Shown here: piece after piece, positions 1-8,901 of the stretch | Layout of the letters: the number at the start of each line of letters is the position of its first letter | Numbering within the stretch: the first letter of the stretch is position 1 | Source of the DNA: Hydrogenovibrio halophilus DSM 15072 | GTDB taxonomy: Bacteria; Pseudomonadota; Gammaproteobacteria; Thiomicrospirales; Thiomicrospiraceae | Length of the DNA: 64,000 nt | Assembly: GCF_000384235.1 (NCBI RefSeq) | Contig: NZ_KB913033.1 | Span: forward strand, 62,001 to 126,000 | Direction: 5' to 3' | The notes under the pieces: generated by a model | What the model was told of the DNA's origin: nothing | Databases searched by the model: none | The model's input: the letters and a program-made list of their open reading frames with translations, nothing else | Made by a program: the position numbers and the translations under genes

Positions 1-316
1 ACAGGAACAGGTCAAGATTCTGTTTGTCTCGGTTGACCCGGAACGTGATACTCTGGAACGGTTGCAGAATTACAGTGATTATTTCCACAGCGACATCACT
101 GGCATGACCGGAACCCCGCAAACGCTGGCCGAAATCGCACAACGCTACGGCGTGGTCTACCAGTCACACCGTTCCGAAGAGGACGACCAGTACTATGCGG
201 TGGACCATTCGGCGTTCACATACGTGATCAAACCCAATGGCGAACTGGCCGAACAACTGCCTCATGCCACCGCACCACAGACCATTACCCAAACCGTCCG
301 CAAACATCTGGACTGA
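1..316 (+). CDS. SCO1/SenC family copper chaperone, 3' part
   Basis: The reading frame is open from the left edge (frame starting at base 2), so the N-terminus, including the CxxxC copper-binding motif expected in this family, lies outside the window. The visible part has the thioredoxin-fold signature FVSVDPERDT and the downstream DHSAFTYVIKPNG block, whose histidine is the third copper ligand in Sco proteins. Sco proteins are membrane-anchored periplasmic proteins that help assemble the CuA or CuB site of cytochrome c oxidase. A PCu(A)C gene follows 18 bp downstream, a usual partner in the same pathway. The family call is confident; the exact copper target is not visible. Confidence 0.88.
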   Translation, partial: QEQVKILFVSVDPERDTLERLQNYSDYFHSDITGMTGTPQTLAEIAQRYGVVYQSHRSEEDDQYYAVDHSAFTYVIKPNGELAEQLPHATAPQTITQTVRKHLD

Positions 317-334
317 CCAACCCAAGGAGCTTCC

Positions 335-835
335 ATGCAAACCCATCCTTTGAAACAACTTGCCCTTTCCGCCACTCTGGTGCTCAGCAGTGTGATCACT
401 CTGCCTGCGATGGCCAGCGACGCCGATCAGATTACGGTTCAGGATCCGTATGTGCGCGAAGTCCCGCCTGGTGCCATGGCCACCGGCAGCTTCATGCAGT
501 TTCACAACCAGAGCGATCAGGCCATTTCTCTGGTCAAAGCTGAATCGGATACCGCCAACCGGGTCGAGCTGCATACTCACACCCATGACAATGGCGTGAT
601 GAAAATGCGTGAAATCGAACAAATCGAGATCCCTGCCAATGGCACCACGGAACTCAAACCCGGTGGTTTGCACATCATGCTGATCGATCTGCCCCGGATC
701 CTCCAGGCCGGTGAAGACGTCACACTCACACTTCAATTTGCCGACGGCAGTGAGAAAACCATAACGGCCCCGGTCCAGTCCCTTCGCGGCGGCCAGTCAG
801 GTCAGCAAGGCAACATGGATCACTCAATGCACTGA
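335..835 (+). CDS. Periplasmic copper chaperone PCu(A)C family protein
   Basis: This 166-residue protein starts with a signal peptide (hydrophobic stretch ending near AMAS) and an AAGGAG ribosome site eight bases before the ATG. The mature part starts with DPYVREVPPG and carries the family's spaced His/Met copper ligands (HTHTHDNGVMKM and GGLHIMLI). The C-terminal tail ends in further Met/His residues (NMDHSMH), possibly an additional metal site. PCu(A)C proteins deliver Cu(I) to cytochrome oxidase subunit II in the periplasm, commonly together with Sco1, encoded immediately upstream here. The two genes probably form one operon, closed by the hairpin after the stop codon. Confidence 0.9.
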   Translation: MQTHPLKQLALSATLVLSSVITLPAMASDADQITVQDPYVREVPPGAMATGSFMQFHNQSDQAISLVKAESDTANRVELHTHTHDNGVMKMREIEQIEIPANGTTELKPGGLHIMLIDLPRILQAGEDVTLTLQFADGSEKTITAPVQSLRGGQSGQQGNMDHSMH

Positions 836-846
836 TGCCAGAAACG

Positions 847-866
847 GCCCGCCGAATCAGGCGGGC
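847..866 (+). terminator. Hairpin after the copper-chaperone gene
   Basis: A 7-bp GC stem (GCCCGCC / GGCGGGC) with a 6-base loop lies 11 bp after the stop codon. It is followed by a weak T-rich stretch (TTCACACTTTAT), so it is a likely but not textbook intrinsic terminator for the Sco/PCu(A)C operon. Confidence 0.6.
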
Positions 867-998
867 TTCACACTTTATCCACCCTTCATGCTTGAAACCC
901 GCCCGGCAATCCTTATAGTTATGTCAATAACGTCGGTGCACCTCAACAGGTCGCTCTCACATCCCCGGATCCCAATCAAACAAACCAGGTGTATTTGC

Positions 999-1499
999 AT
1001 GATGCCAACATTTGCCAAACTTCGCCCTCTTCTTCTTGCCGCCAGTCTGGGCGCACTGGCTGTGCCCAGTGCCTATGCCAGTGATGGCGCCAGTGACACG
1101 GATTTGAGTCAGGAAAAAACCCTCAAACTGTGCCTGGCCTACAACGGTTTAAGCGACGCAAGCGAAAAAAAGCGGTACCTGAAGGAACTGGATCGCCGGG
1201 CGCAACTGAGCGTGACCGATCACGACAACCTGGACACGGTCAATGTGGAACCCGGAGCCACTGCCTGCGGCATGTACATGGCGCTGGGCAAACCCTTGCA
1301 GGAAGAAGGCCGTCAGCTGCGCCCGATGGTCTACAAGGTGGTGCACGTTTACCCTGACCATTATTATGTGACCCAATCCGGTCTGGTGATGGAAAAACTC
1401 GAACGCATTGAAGGCGAATTGCCGCCCAAACTGACCGAAGAAAAACCCCGTCGTGAAGGCCCGCCGATTCAGTTCAATGCGCCCGGCGGCACACACTGA
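999..1499 (+). CDS. Periplasmic protein of unknown function
   Basis: I do not recognise a named family. The frame is open further upstream, but the ATG chosen here directly precedes a clean signal peptide (basic FAKLRP, hydrophobic LLLAASLGALAVP, cleavage near AYA), so the upstream extension is unlikely to be translated. The mature protein is about 140 residues, charged, with a single pair of cysteines (KLCLAY and ATACGMY) that could form a disulfide in the periplasm. It ends in a Pro/Glu/Arg-rich tail. It stands alone between the copper-chaperone terminator and rpiA. Confidence 0.7.
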   Translation: MMPTFAKLRPLLLAASLGALAVPSAYASDGASDTDLSQEKTLKLCLAYNGLSDASEKKRYLKELDRRAQLSVTDHDNLDTVNVEPGATACGMYMALGKPLQEEGRQLRPMVYKVVHVYPDHYYVTQSGLVMEKLERIEGELPPKLTEEKPRREGPPIQFNAPGGTH

Positions 1500-1539
1500 A
1501 CACCGCACGGCATGCCCTTAATGCCTGATGCAAAAAATT

Positions 1540-1551
1540 ACCAGGCCTGGT
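1540..1551. repeat. 12-bp palindrome ACCAGGCCTGGT, copy 1
   Basis: Exact copy in the gap between the periplasmic-protein gene and rpiA, flanked by AAATT on the left and AAAAC on the right. It belongs to the window-wide palindrome family described in the findings. Confidence 0.9.
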
Positions 1552-1709
1552 AAAACAGGTCGGGGGTTTTCACTCCCGCCTATACTTTTTCCCGCCAAAT
1601 AACTAAAATGTCCGGATATTCCAAGGTTCGCCCACGCATTCATGCGCTTTCGCATGCTTGATGGTGCGCGCAACAAGAACAAACTGATCCAAATTCGTGA
1701 GGGCTGATT

Positions 1710-2375
1710 ATGACACAGAACGAACTCAAACAAGCCGTGGCCAAAGCGGCCATTGACTATGTGGAAGCCGATACCTACATCGGTGTGGGGACCGGTTCCA
1801 CCGCCAATTTTTTCATTGATGCACTGGCTGAAATCAAAGGCAAGATCAAGGGTGCGGTCGCCAGTTCCGAAGCCACCGCAGAGCGCCTGAAAGGCCACGG
1901 CATTCCGGTACTCGACCTCAACAGCGTCGACGAAATGTCGGTCTACATTGATGGCGCGGACGAAGCCAACCCGCATCTGCACCTGATCAAAGGCGGCGGC
2001 GGCGCCCTCACGCGTGAAAAAATCGTACTGGCCGTGGCCAAAAAATTCGTCTGTATTGCCGATGACAGCAAAAAAGTCGACATTCTGGGCAAATTCCCGC
2101 TGCCGGTCGAGGTCATTCCCATGGCGCGCAGCTATGTGGCGCGCGAAATCGTCAAACGTTTTGGCGGCGAGCCGGTGCTGCGGGAAGGCTTCACCACCGA
2201 CAACGGCAATGTGATTCTTGACATTCATGGCCTCCAGATTACCGATCCGGTGGCGATGGAAAACGAACTCAACTCCATTGTCGGCGTGGTCACCAATGGC
2301 TTGTTTGCCGCCCGTCCGGCGGACGTATTCCTTTGCGGCACGGCGGAGGGCGTCGAAACCCTCACCGCTCAGTAA
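1710..2375 (+). CDS. rpiA: Ribose-5-phosphate isomerase A
   Basis: Interconverts ribose 5-phosphate and ribulose 5-phosphate in the non-oxidative pentose phosphate pathway, and in the Calvin cycle if one is present. At 221 residues it matches the normal RpiA length. It shows the family blocks [12 protein letters not shown] (phosphate loop), [10 protein letters not shown], the catalytic DGADEAN motif and [12 protein letters not shown]. The start is the ATG after GTGAGGGCTGATT. It is a cytoplasmic single gene with its own leader, followed 32 bp later by a thioredoxin-like gene on the same strand. Confidence 0.97.
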   Translation: MTQNELKQAVAKAAIDYVEADTYIGVGTGSTANFFIDALAEIKGKIKGAVASSEATAERLKGHGIPVLDLNSVDEMSVYIDGADEANPHLHLIKGGGGALTREKIVLAVAKKFVCIADDSKKVDILGKFPLPVEVIPMARSYVAREIVKRFGGEPVLREGFTTDNGNVILDIHGLQITDPVAMENELNSIVGVVTNGLFAARPADVFLCGTAEGVETLTAQ

Positions 2376-2407
2376 TCATCCATTTCATACGGATAAGGAA
2401 AGGCATT

Positions 2408-2911
2408 ATGCAGCAGCTTGGACGCAAACTTTTTGTCTTCGTGGTCGTGGCCTTGCTGGGGACCTTGATCTATTTGACCCTGTTTTCCCAGGGTCTGGGC
2501 AAAGCCCCCGCGATCACGGTCAAGACCAACAGCGGTGAAGAACTGGCTTTGAACCAGCCTAAAAAGCCGGTGCTGGTCAACTTCTGGGCCACCACCTGCC
2601 CCGGTTGCATTGCCGAAATGCCGCATCTGGCCGAAATCAAACGCGACTTTGGTGACGACTTCGAGCTGGTCGCCATTTCCATGGATTACGACCCGGCCGA
2701 ACAGGTGCAGAAGTTCATCGACAACAACCCTTATCCGTTTTCCTATGTCATGGATTCGGACGGCAAGCTGGCTCAGGCTTTTGGCGAGATCCAACTGACG
2801 CCGACCAGCTTTCTGATCGCGCCCAACGGCAACATCGTCTATCAGAAAATCGGTGAGGTCGACTTTGATCTGGTTCGCAATAAAATCGATCAAATGACCC
2901 CCGACCTGTAA
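2408..2911 (+). CDS. TlpA/ResA-type membrane-anchored thioredoxin
   Basis: This 167-residue protein has one N-terminal membrane anchor (residues ~8-27) and a periplasmic thioredoxin-like domain. The redox motif is CPGC in the context [14 protein letters not shown], typical of the TlpA/ResA/DsbE group that reduces cysteines for cytochrome c maturation or copper-site assembly. The cis-proline block is present (LTPTSFLI). The start chosen is the ATG behind AAGGAAAGG; the longer open frame upstream overlaps the rpiA end and lacks a ribosome site. The substrate cannot be told from sequence, though the Sco1/PCu(A)C genes nearby make cytochrome biogenesis plausible. Confidence 0.88.
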   Translation: MQQLGRKLFVFVVVALLGTLIYLTLFSQGLGKAPAITVKTNSGEELALNQPKKPVLVNFWATTCPGCIAEMPHLAEIKRDFGDDFELVAISMDYDPAEQVQKFIDNNPYPFSYVMDSDGKLAQAFGEIQLTPTSFLIAPNGNIVYQKIGEVDFDLVRNKIDQMTPDL

Positions 2912-2976
2912 CGTACAACGACTGTCATCGGGTTTTGACCATAAAACCCTTCCCTTCTAAACCAACAGGACTCTTT

Positions 2977-4260
2977 ATGAAACGCTCCCACACTCTTTTT
3001 GAAAAAGCTCAGATTCACATCCCCGGCGGCGTTAATTCGCCAGTGCGCGCCTTCAAAGGCGTCGGCGGCGATCCGGTTTTCTTCAAAAAAGCCACGGGAC
3101 CTTACCTGATTGACGAAGACGACCGTCAGTACATTGATTACGTCGGTTCCTGGGGACCGGCCATTGTCGGCCACGCCCACCCGGAAGTGATCAAAGCGGT
3201 GCAGGATCAGGCCGAAAACGGTCTGTCCTTCGGTGCGCCCACCGAAATCGAAACCACCATGGCCGACAAGATGTGTGAACTGGTGCCTTCCATGGACATG
3301 GTGCGCATGGTCAACTCCGGTACCGAAGCCACCATGACCGCCATTCGACTGGCACGCGGTGCCACAGGTCGTGACAAAATCATCAAGTTTGAGGGCGATT
3401 ACCACGGTCATTCCGATTCGCTTCTGGTCAAGGCCGGTTCCGGTGCCTTAACCCTGGGCGAACCGTCTTCGCCGGGGGTGCCCGAATCCCTGGCCAGTCT
3501 GACCCTGACCCTGACCCACAATGACAGCGATCAGCTGCGCCAGGTCTTTGCCGAAATCGGCCATGAAATCGCCTGTGTGATTGTGGAGCCGGTGGCAGGC
3601 AACATGAACTGCATCCCTCCCGAGCAGGGCTTTCTGGAAACCCTGCGAGAAGTTTGTGACGAATCCGGCGCGGTGCTGATTTTTGACGAAGTCATGTGTG
3701 GTTTCCGCGTGGCGCTGGGCGGCGCTCAGGAACGTTACGGCGTGACCCCGGACCTGACCACCTTTGGCAAAGTCATCGGTGGCGGCATGCCCGTGGGCGC
3801 TTTTGGCGGCAAAAAATCGGTCATGCAGCACATTTCGCCTCTGGGCCCGGTGTATCAGGCCGGCACCCTGTCCGGCAATCCCATTGCCATGGCGGCGGGT
3901 CTGAAAACCCTGGAACTGATTTCCGAGCCGGGCTTTTTTGACGATCTGGAAGCCAAAGCCAACCGACTGATGCACGGTTTTGCCGCGGCCGCGCAGGAAA
4001 ACGGCGTGCCTCTGGCCACCAACACCGTGGGCGGCATGTTCGGTTATTTCTTCACCGACGATGCCAATCCGATCCGTCGCTTTGCCCAGGTCAGTCAGTG
4101 TGACCTGGAACGCTTCAAGACTTTTTATCACGGCATGCTGGACGAAGGCGTGTATCTGGCGCCGTCGGCGTTTGAAACCGGGTTTGTTTCCGCCGCCCAC
4201 AGCAACGAAGACATCGACAACACCATCGTGGCGGCACGCAAAGTCATGGCCAATCTGTAA
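2977..4260 (+). CDS. hemL: Glutamate-1-semialdehyde 2,1-aminomutase
   Basis: A PLP enzyme of the C5 heme pathway, converting glutamate-1-semialdehyde to 5-aminolevulinate. At 427 residues it is full length. It has the N-terminal [17 protein letters not shown] block, the substrate-gating loop [33 protein letters not shown], and the PLP-binding lysine at residue 265 in [17 protein letters not shown]. The start is the ATG preceded by CAGGA; an upstream in-frame ATG would give a 14-residue extension not seen in the family. A strong GC hairpin follows the stop. Confidence 0.98.
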   Translation: MKRSHTLFEKAQIHIPGGVNSPVRAFKGVGGDPVFFKKATGPYLIDEDDRQYIDYVGSWGPAIVGHAHPEVIKAVQDQAENGLSFGAPTEIETTMADKMCELVPSMDMVRMVNSGTEATMTAIRLARGATGRDKIIKFEGDYHGHSDSLLVKAGSGALTLGEPSSPGVPESLASLTLTLTHNDSDQLRQVFAEIGHEIACVIVEPVAGNMNCIPPEQGFLETLREVCDESGAVLIFDEVMCGFRVALGGAQERYGVTPDLTTFGKVIGGGMPVGAFGGKKSVMQHISPLGPVYQAGTLSGNPIAMAAGLKTLELISEPGFFDDLEAKANRLMHGFAAAAQENGVPLATNTVGGMFGYFFTDDANPIRRFAQVSQCDLERFKTFYHGMLDEGVYLAPSAFETGFVSAAHSNEDIDNTIVAARKVMANL

Positions 4261-4272
4261 TCCCTTTCCAAT

Positions 4273-4294
4273 CCGGCCCGGTTTTCCGGGCCGG
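4273..4294 (+). terminator. GC hairpin after hemL
   Basis: Perfect 9-bp stem CCGGCCCGG / CCGGGCCGG around a TTTT loop, 12 bp after the hemL stop. There is no U-tract, so it could also act as a 3'-stabilising or rho-assisted hairpin. Confidence 0.6.
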
Positions 4295-4310
4295 CACTTG
4301 CCTTGATCCC

Positions 4311-4874
4311 ATGTCAGAAACGCATTCAGCCGACGACTTGATCCGTTTGTTCAACCAAACCTTTTCCCTGTCGGAAAACACCCGACTGGTCTGTTGCGAA
4401 CCCGAACCCATTTACCGACCCGCCGATAATGACACACCCTATCATCGCATTGTTTTCGCGCACGGCTTTTTTGCCAGCGCCCTGCATGAGATTGCGCACT
4501 GGTGTGTGGCCGGCAAAGCCCGGCGTCAGCTGGAAGATTTCGGCTATTGGTATCAGCCGGATGGGCGCACGAACGAGCAGCAGGCTTTATTTGAGAAGGT
4601 GGAAGTACGACCTCAGGCGTTTGAATGGATTTTTTCTCAGGCGGCGGGATTTCGGTTTCACTTCAGTGCCGACAATTTGGAAGGCGACGCCGGGCCGTCA
4701 GACGCCTTCAAAGACCATGTCTGGCAAACGGTGCAGCGGATGCTGACCGACGGATTGCCCGCTCGTGCACATCAATGGGCTCAGGTACTGGCGACCACCT
4801 ATTCGCAAGGCCGGTTTCCAGTCACCACGGACTTTGATCGTCCGCTGCACCCTGACAACAACCAGGCCTGGTAA
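4311..4874 (+). CDS. epmC: Elongation factor P hydroxylase (YfcM/EpmC family)
   Basis: EpmC hydroxylates the beta-lysylated lysine of elongation factor P, the last step of EF-P modification. The 187-residue protein has the family core: RIVFAHGFFASALHEIAHW with the metal-binding HExxH-like HEIAH, then GKARRQLEDFGYWYQPDGR, the acidic FEKVEVRPQAFEWIF block and CDNLEG-like ADNLEG. Neither epmA nor epmB is in the window. The last four codons and the first base of the stop codon lie in a copy of the 12-bp palindrome ACCAGGCCTGGT, which gives the C-terminus NQAW. Confidence 0.93.
   Translation: MSETHSADDLIRLFNQTFSLSENTRLVCCEPEPIYRPADNDTPYHRIVFAHGFFASALHEIAHWCVAGKARRQLEDFGYWYQPDGRTNEQQALFEKVEVRPQAFEWIFSQAAGFRFHFSADNLEGDAGPSDAFKDHVWQTVQRMLTDGLPARAHQWAQVLATTYSQGRFPVTTDFDRPLHPDNNQAW
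4861..4872. repeat. 12-bp palindrome ACCAGGCCTGGT, copy 2
   Basis: Exact copy inside the 3' end of epmC. It encodes the final QAW, and its last T is the first base of the TAA stop. It is followed by AAAATC, as at other copies. Confidence 0.9.
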
Positions 4875-4882
4875 AATCTGGG

Positions 4883-4981
4883 TTATTTTCGCTTGGATTG
4901 AGACTTTTTCGGCGGCCTGATCGCCCAGACGATCAGGACGACAATCAGCAGCAAAAGCCCCACTTCAATCAAGGCAAACAC
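4883..4981 (-). CDS. Putative 32-residue single-span membrane protein
   Basis: A tiny open frame starting at GTG directly after the GGDEF-like gene (5-bp gap), with GAGGA about ten bases upstream, so it could be translationally coupled. It encodes a short N-terminus, one hydrophobic span (LIEVGLLLLIVVLIVWAI, residues ~4-21) and a basic tail (RPPKKSQSKRK). This is the typical layout of small bacterial inner-membrane proteins. No homologue is recognised and there is no expression evidence; a chance ORF is possible, but the ribosome site and composition argue for a real gene. Confidence 0.5.
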   Translation of the reverse strand: MFALIEVGLLLLIVVLIVWAIRPPKKSQSKRK

Positions 4982-4986
4982 CCGGT

Positions 4987-6015
4987 TCAGTCCTCCACAG
5001 AATCGATCTGCACCATTTGCAGGTGGTCATCGTCTTTGAGCTTTTGCAGCCCCAGATGGATCTTATCTCCAACGGTACGGCCTTCGTCATACACAAAGAT
5101 CTGCACAATCACCGCGTTCAGTTCGATGTTTTTGATCGCCTGATCGGTGCCCTTGACCATGATTTTTTTCTTTTTGATCGCCGAAATGATGTTTTCAATA
5201 TAGTCGGGTAATTGATGCCCCGGCACACTGGCGGGTGGCAGGACCGCAATGGCGTCTTCTTCGTAGCGCATCATTTGCCAGTCTTTCAGCGTTTTGGCTT
5301 GAATCATCTTCACCACCAGACGGATGATGCTGTCGCCCAGCAGCCAGGAATATTTGTCGTTGTAATAACGGAGTTGCTTGATATCAAACACCACCAGCTG
5401 ACGTTTACTCACCACCCCGGACATGGACTGATCGATCACATCCACCAGGGTCTTTTCAAAATAGTCCTTGTCCGGCAGACCGGTCAAAAAGTCGCGGGTC
5501 AGGCTTTGCTCGATTTCAATCACTTCCTGACGAATGGTTTCCAGGTCTTCCAGGTTCTGTTGCATCCACAGCGTGGTTTCGACCGAATTGTTTTCCACCG
5601 ATTTCAGCTCGCCCACCGCTTCGGCCAGGATGATTTCCACCGATTCCCGGGTACTGGCCAGTGACAGACTCTCACGCATGTCGCCCAGATTGACCTGGTG
5701 TTGCTGAACCAGCTCCACAAAATCGTGAATTTTGCTCTTCAGATCCTTGGCCCGGTCGATGATGCTGGAGGTTTGCTGGTCGATACCCAGGCTCTGATTG
5801 AAATGCGCCTTGAGCACAAAATTTTCATACAGTTTTTCATAAGCCGATTCGGAAATGGGCTGGCCGGTGGACATCAGAGATTTCAGGCGCGCATTCAAAG
5901 GGCCATTGGTCCCGGCAAAATACAGATACCAGATGGTGAGGGTCACATGCGACAGCGTGATCCCCTCCTGTTCAATGGTTTCCATGGCCTTTTGCACAGC
6001 CGCCGCGTTGTTCAT
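4987..6015 (-). CDS. Degenerate GGDEF-domain protein
   Basis: This 342-residue soluble protein has a helical N-terminal region of ~170 residues and a C-terminal GGDEF-type domain beginning at RDFLTGLPDKDYFEK. The GGDEF signature loop itself is replaced by RYEEDAIAVL, so the two glycines that bind GTP are missing and diguanylate cyclase activity is unlikely. Such proteins often act as GTP or c-di-GMP sensors or as scaffolds. The start is taken as the ATG one base after the mpl stop (TGAGATG); a GTG 18 bases further upstream is also in frame. It sits in an operon mpl, this gene, small membrane ORF. Confidence 0.8.
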   Translation of the reverse strand: MNNAAAVQKAMETIEQEGITLSHVTLTIWYLYFAGTNGPLNARLKSLMSTGQPISESAYEKLYENFVLKAHFNQSLGIDQQTSSIIDRAKDLKSKIHDFVELVQQHQVNLGDMRESLSLASTRESVEIILAEAVGELKSVENNSVETTLWMQQNLEDLETIRQEVIEIEQSLTRDFLTGLPDKDYFEKTLVDVIDQSMSGVVSKRQLVVFDIKQLRYYNDKYSWLLGDSIIRLVVKMIQAKTLKDWQMMRYEEDAIAVLPPASVPGHQLPDYIENIISAIKKKKIMVKGTDQAIKNIELNAVIVQIFVYDEGRTVGDKIHLGLQKLKDDDHLQMVQIDSVED

Positions 6016-6016
6016 C

Positions 6017-7426
6017 TCAGACACGGTCTTCACCTTGTTGTTTCAGTTCGTTTAAAAGTTTCTGCGGCAATCCGCCAAAACCGCCGTTGCTCATCAAAAC
6101 CACCTGATCTCCCGGCTGGAGCATGGTTGTGAGCTGAGCCAGCAGCCCTTCGTAACTGTCGGCCACCGAGACGCTTGCCTGAAAGTCGTCCTCAGGCAAT
6201 GACCAGCCCCAATCCGGGTCAATAAAAGCCCATACCGCATCGGCGGCATCAAACGACCTGGGCAGACGCGCTCGGTGCATCCCCAATCGCATGGTGTTGG
6301 AGCGAGGCTCAAACACCGCGACCAGCCGCCCGTTCAGGCCAGACGCCTGCATACGGGCACGCAAGCCTTTCAGGGTGCTTTCGATCGCGGTGGGGTGATG
6401 CGCAAAGTCATCGTACACCCGAATGCCCCGAACCTCACCCAAATCACTGAGCCGACGCTTGACCCCGCCAAATTGATGCAGGGCATCGATGGCGACCTTG
6501 ACCGGGACCCCGCAATGCTGTGCCGCCATCACCGCGGCCATGGCATTGCGCATATTGTGTTGGCCCGTCAGGGACCAGTGCACCGTGCCCAACGACTGCC
6601 CGGCCTGGTGCAAAGCAAAAACGCCGCCATCTTCACGAATTGGCTGATAGGCCCAGGTCGAATCGTTCTCAATGCCATCGTCATTCTGTGCCGAAAACCG
6701 GCTGATTTGAGACCAGCATCCCTGTTCGAGCACGGCGTCCAAAGCGGCCTCATCGGCCGGAGCAATCAGCAAACCGTTGCCCGGCACGGTACGCACCAGG
6801 TGATGAAACTGGGTCTGAATGGCCGCCAGATCGGCAAAAATATCGCCATGATCAAACTCAAGGTTATTGAGAACACAGGTTCTGGGGCGGTAATGCACAA
6901 ACTTGGAGCGTTTATCAAAAAACGCCGTGTCGTATTCGTCTGCCTCAATCACAAAAAACGGCGACTGACCCAATCGGGCCGAGACCCCGAAGTTTTCCGG
7001 CACGCCGCCGATCAGAAACCCGGGGTTCAACCCGGCGTATTCCAGAATCCAGGCAATCATGGCCGAAGTGGTGGTTTTGCCATGGGTGCCGGCCACCGCC
7101 ACCACCCAGCGATCCTGCAAAAGGTGGTCCGACAGCCATTGCGGCCCGGAGGTATAACGCTGTTGCGTGTTGAGCACGGATTCCACCGACGCATGGCCGC
7201 GACTGAGCGCGTTACCGATAATGACCTGATCCGGCTCGGACTGCAAAGGGTCCTGAGCATAGTCGCTGACCTCGATACCGGCCTGCGCCAGCTGGGTACT
7301 CATCGGCGGGTACAGCGCCTGATCTGAGCCGCTGACGTCGTACCCCATGGCTTTGGCCAATTGCGCCAATCCGCCCATAAAGGTGCCGCCCACGCCCAGA
7401 ATATGCAGTTTTGAATGATCGCTCAT
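6017..7426 (-). CDS. mpl: UDP-N-acetylmuramate:L-Ala-gamma-D-Glu-meso-DAP ligase
   Basis: Mpl recycles peptidoglycan by attaching the salvaged tripeptide to UDP-MurNAc in the cytoplasm. The 469-residue Mur-ligase fold shows ILGVGGTFMGGLAQLAKAMG (Rossmann domain), the ATP-binding VAVAGTHGKTTTSAMIAWIL, EADEYDTAFFDKRSKF, and the C-terminal YDDFAHHPTAIE block typical of Mpl. The open frame extends 21 codons upstream through a copy of the palindrome, but the ATG used gives the usual MSDHSKLHILGVGG start. It is divergent from rnd and leads an operon with the GGDEF-like gene. Confidence 0.96.
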   Translation of the reverse strand: MSDHSKLHILGVGGTFMGGLAQLAKAMGYDVSGSDQALYPPMSTQLAQAGIEVSDYAQDPLQSEPDQVIIGNALSRGHASVESVLNTQQRYTSGPQWLSDHLLQDRWVVAVAGTHGKTTTSAMIAWILEYAGLNPGFLIGGVPENFGVSARLGQSPFFVIEADEYDTAFFDKRSKFVHYRPRTCVLNNLEFDHGDIFADLAAIQTQFHHLVRTVPGNGLLIAPADEAALDAVLEQGCWSQISRFSAQNDDGIENDSTWAYQPIREDGGVFALHQAGQSLGTVHWSLTGQHNMRNAMAAVMAAQHCGVPVKVAIDALHQFGGVKRRLSDLGEVRGIRVYDDFAHHPTAIESTLKGLRARMQASGLNGRLVAVFEPRSNTMRLGMHRARLPRSFDAADAVWAFIDPDWGWSLPEDDFQASVSVADSYEGLLAQLTTMLQPGDQVVLMSNGGFGGLPQKLLNELKQQGEDRV

Positions 7427-7458
7427 ACTCGCGGAGTCATGCCTTTGACTGAGTGTTA

Positions 7459-7470
7459 ACCAGGCCTGGT
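7459..7470. repeat. 12-bp palindrome ACCAGGCCTGGT, copy 3
   Basis: Exact copy in the divergent mpl/rnd intergenic region, 33 bp upstream of the mpl start and followed by AAAAAC. Here it lies in a promoter region, so a terminator role alone does not explain the family. Confidence 0.9.
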
Positions 7471-7634
7471 AAAAACAGACCAAGCACAAATTTTATGAAA
7501 TCTTCGGGCTAGAAATTCGCCCAATATAAACGAAAATGCCGCCCTTCGCCAATAAGTTCGCTCTATGAGGCCAGTGGCCTTCCCTGTGACAAGGATGGCT
7601 TGTCAATCCATGCCGGGTCGAATAAACTGCGTTC

Positions 7635-8792
7635 ATGACCCAACCTATCACCACGATTCCTGAGATCACCACCCCCGAGGCGCTCACCGACTTTTGTGCG
7701 AGCTTGCACCAGACCCCATGGATTGCGGTGGACACCGAATTCCTGCGGGTCAACACCTATTATCCCAAACTGTGCCTGATTCAGATCGCCACCCCGGAAG
7801 GAAATGTGGCCCTGATCGACCCACTGGCTTTTGACGACTTAAGCGCGTTGTGGGCGCTTTTCAAGGATCCCGATCTGGTCAAGGTCTTTCACAGCGCCCG
7901 TCAGGACCTGGAGGTGCTGGCACTGCACGGCTGTCTGCCAACGCCGATCTTTGACACCCAGATTGCCGCATTGTTTCTGGGCTACGGTCACCTGGCCGGT
8001 CTGGCCAGAGTGGTGGAAGCCGAACTGAACTGGCCGATGACCAAAGATCAGACCCGGACCGATTGGTCGCAGCGCCCGTTGCAGCCCGACCAATTGCGCT
8101 ACGCGCTCGAAGACGTGACCAGCCTGGCGGAACTTTACCCTCGCATACTGGCGCAGCTGGACCCAGAGCAAAAACAGGCTCTGGAAGAAGATTTTGCGCT
8201 GTTGCTGGACCCGTCCTTATACCAGAGCGCACCGGAAAAAGCCGGTTACCGTTTGAAAGCCCTGTCCAAACTGGGCGCCAAAAATCAGGCGATTGCACTG
8301 AAACTGGCCGACTGGCGCGAACGTTATGCGATCGAGCACGACCGTCCCAGACGCTGGGTACTCGGTGACGACACCCTGATTGCCATCGCCAAGCGACCGC
8401 CCAAAACCGTTCAGGCACTCTACAAGGTGCCACAGATCAAACCCTCCAGTGTTCGTGAATTCGGCGACAGTTGGATCGCATTGATTGACGAGGTGTTTCA
8501 AGCGCCCGACACCTGGCCGGTGAAAGCGCCCAAGCCCCCACCAGCATTGCCACAGGAAGAAGTGGCACTGACCCTGGCTCTGGCCTGGCGCGACCAGGTC
8601 ACCCAGGCCTATGGCCTCAACACAGGCAACTGGGTGGGCAAGGCCGAACTGCTGACGCTTTTGCGCGACCCAACGCCTCCCACCCTGCTCGGCTGGCGGC
8701 GACTGTTGCTGGAAGTGCCCTTGCGCCGGTTTTTCGATCAGAAATCCACGTTCAAGTGGACCGACAAAGGGTTGCAGGAAACCCTCTCCTGA
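7635..8792 (+). CDS. rnd: Ribonuclease D
   Basis: A 3'-5' exoribonuclease that trims tRNA and other stable RNA 3' ends. The 385-residue protein has the DEDD exonuclease domain: VDTEFLRVNTYYPKLCLIQIA (Asp/Glu), HSARQDLEVL, the third motif FDTQIAALFLGYG, and YALEDVTSLAELY with the last Asp. Helical HRDC-like regions follow in the second half. Length matches E. coli RNase D. It is divergent from mpl and is followed by a perfect GACAACGTTGTC palindrome directly after the stop. Confidence 0.95.
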   Translation: MTQPITTIPEITTPEALTDFCASLHQTPWIAVDTEFLRVNTYYPKLCLIQIATPEGNVALIDPLAFDDLSALWALFKDPDLVKVFHSARQDLEVLALHGCLPTPIFDTQIAALFLGYGHLAGLARVVEAELNWPMTKDQTRTDWSQRPLQPDQLRYALEDVTSLAELYPRILAQLDPEQKQALEEDFALLLDPSLYQSAPEKAGYRLKALSKLGAKNQAIALKLADWRERYAIEHDRPRRWVLGDDTLIAIAKRPPKTVQALYKVPQIKPSSVREFGDSWIALIDEVFQAPDTWPVKAPKPPPALPQEEVALTLALAWRDQVTQAYGLNTGNWVGKAELLTLLRDPTPPTLLGWRRLLLEVPLRRFFDQKSTFKWTDKGLQETLS

Positions 8793-8804
8793 GACAACGT
8801 TGTC
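8793..8804. promoter_or_regulatory. Palindrome GACAACGTTGTC between rnd and PFK
   Basis: A perfect 12-bp palindrome immediately after the rnd stop codon and ~100 bp before the phosphofructokinase start. It could be an operator half-site pair for the downstream gene, but only one copy was seen and no regulator can be assigned. Confidence 0.25.
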
Positions 8805-8901
8805 GCTCTTAAAAAATTTGTCATGCACGCGCGCTGCAGGCTTTTTACAATAACGTCACCCATCCGATGAACGGATTTCCATGCACAATAAAAGGTTCAA
8901 A

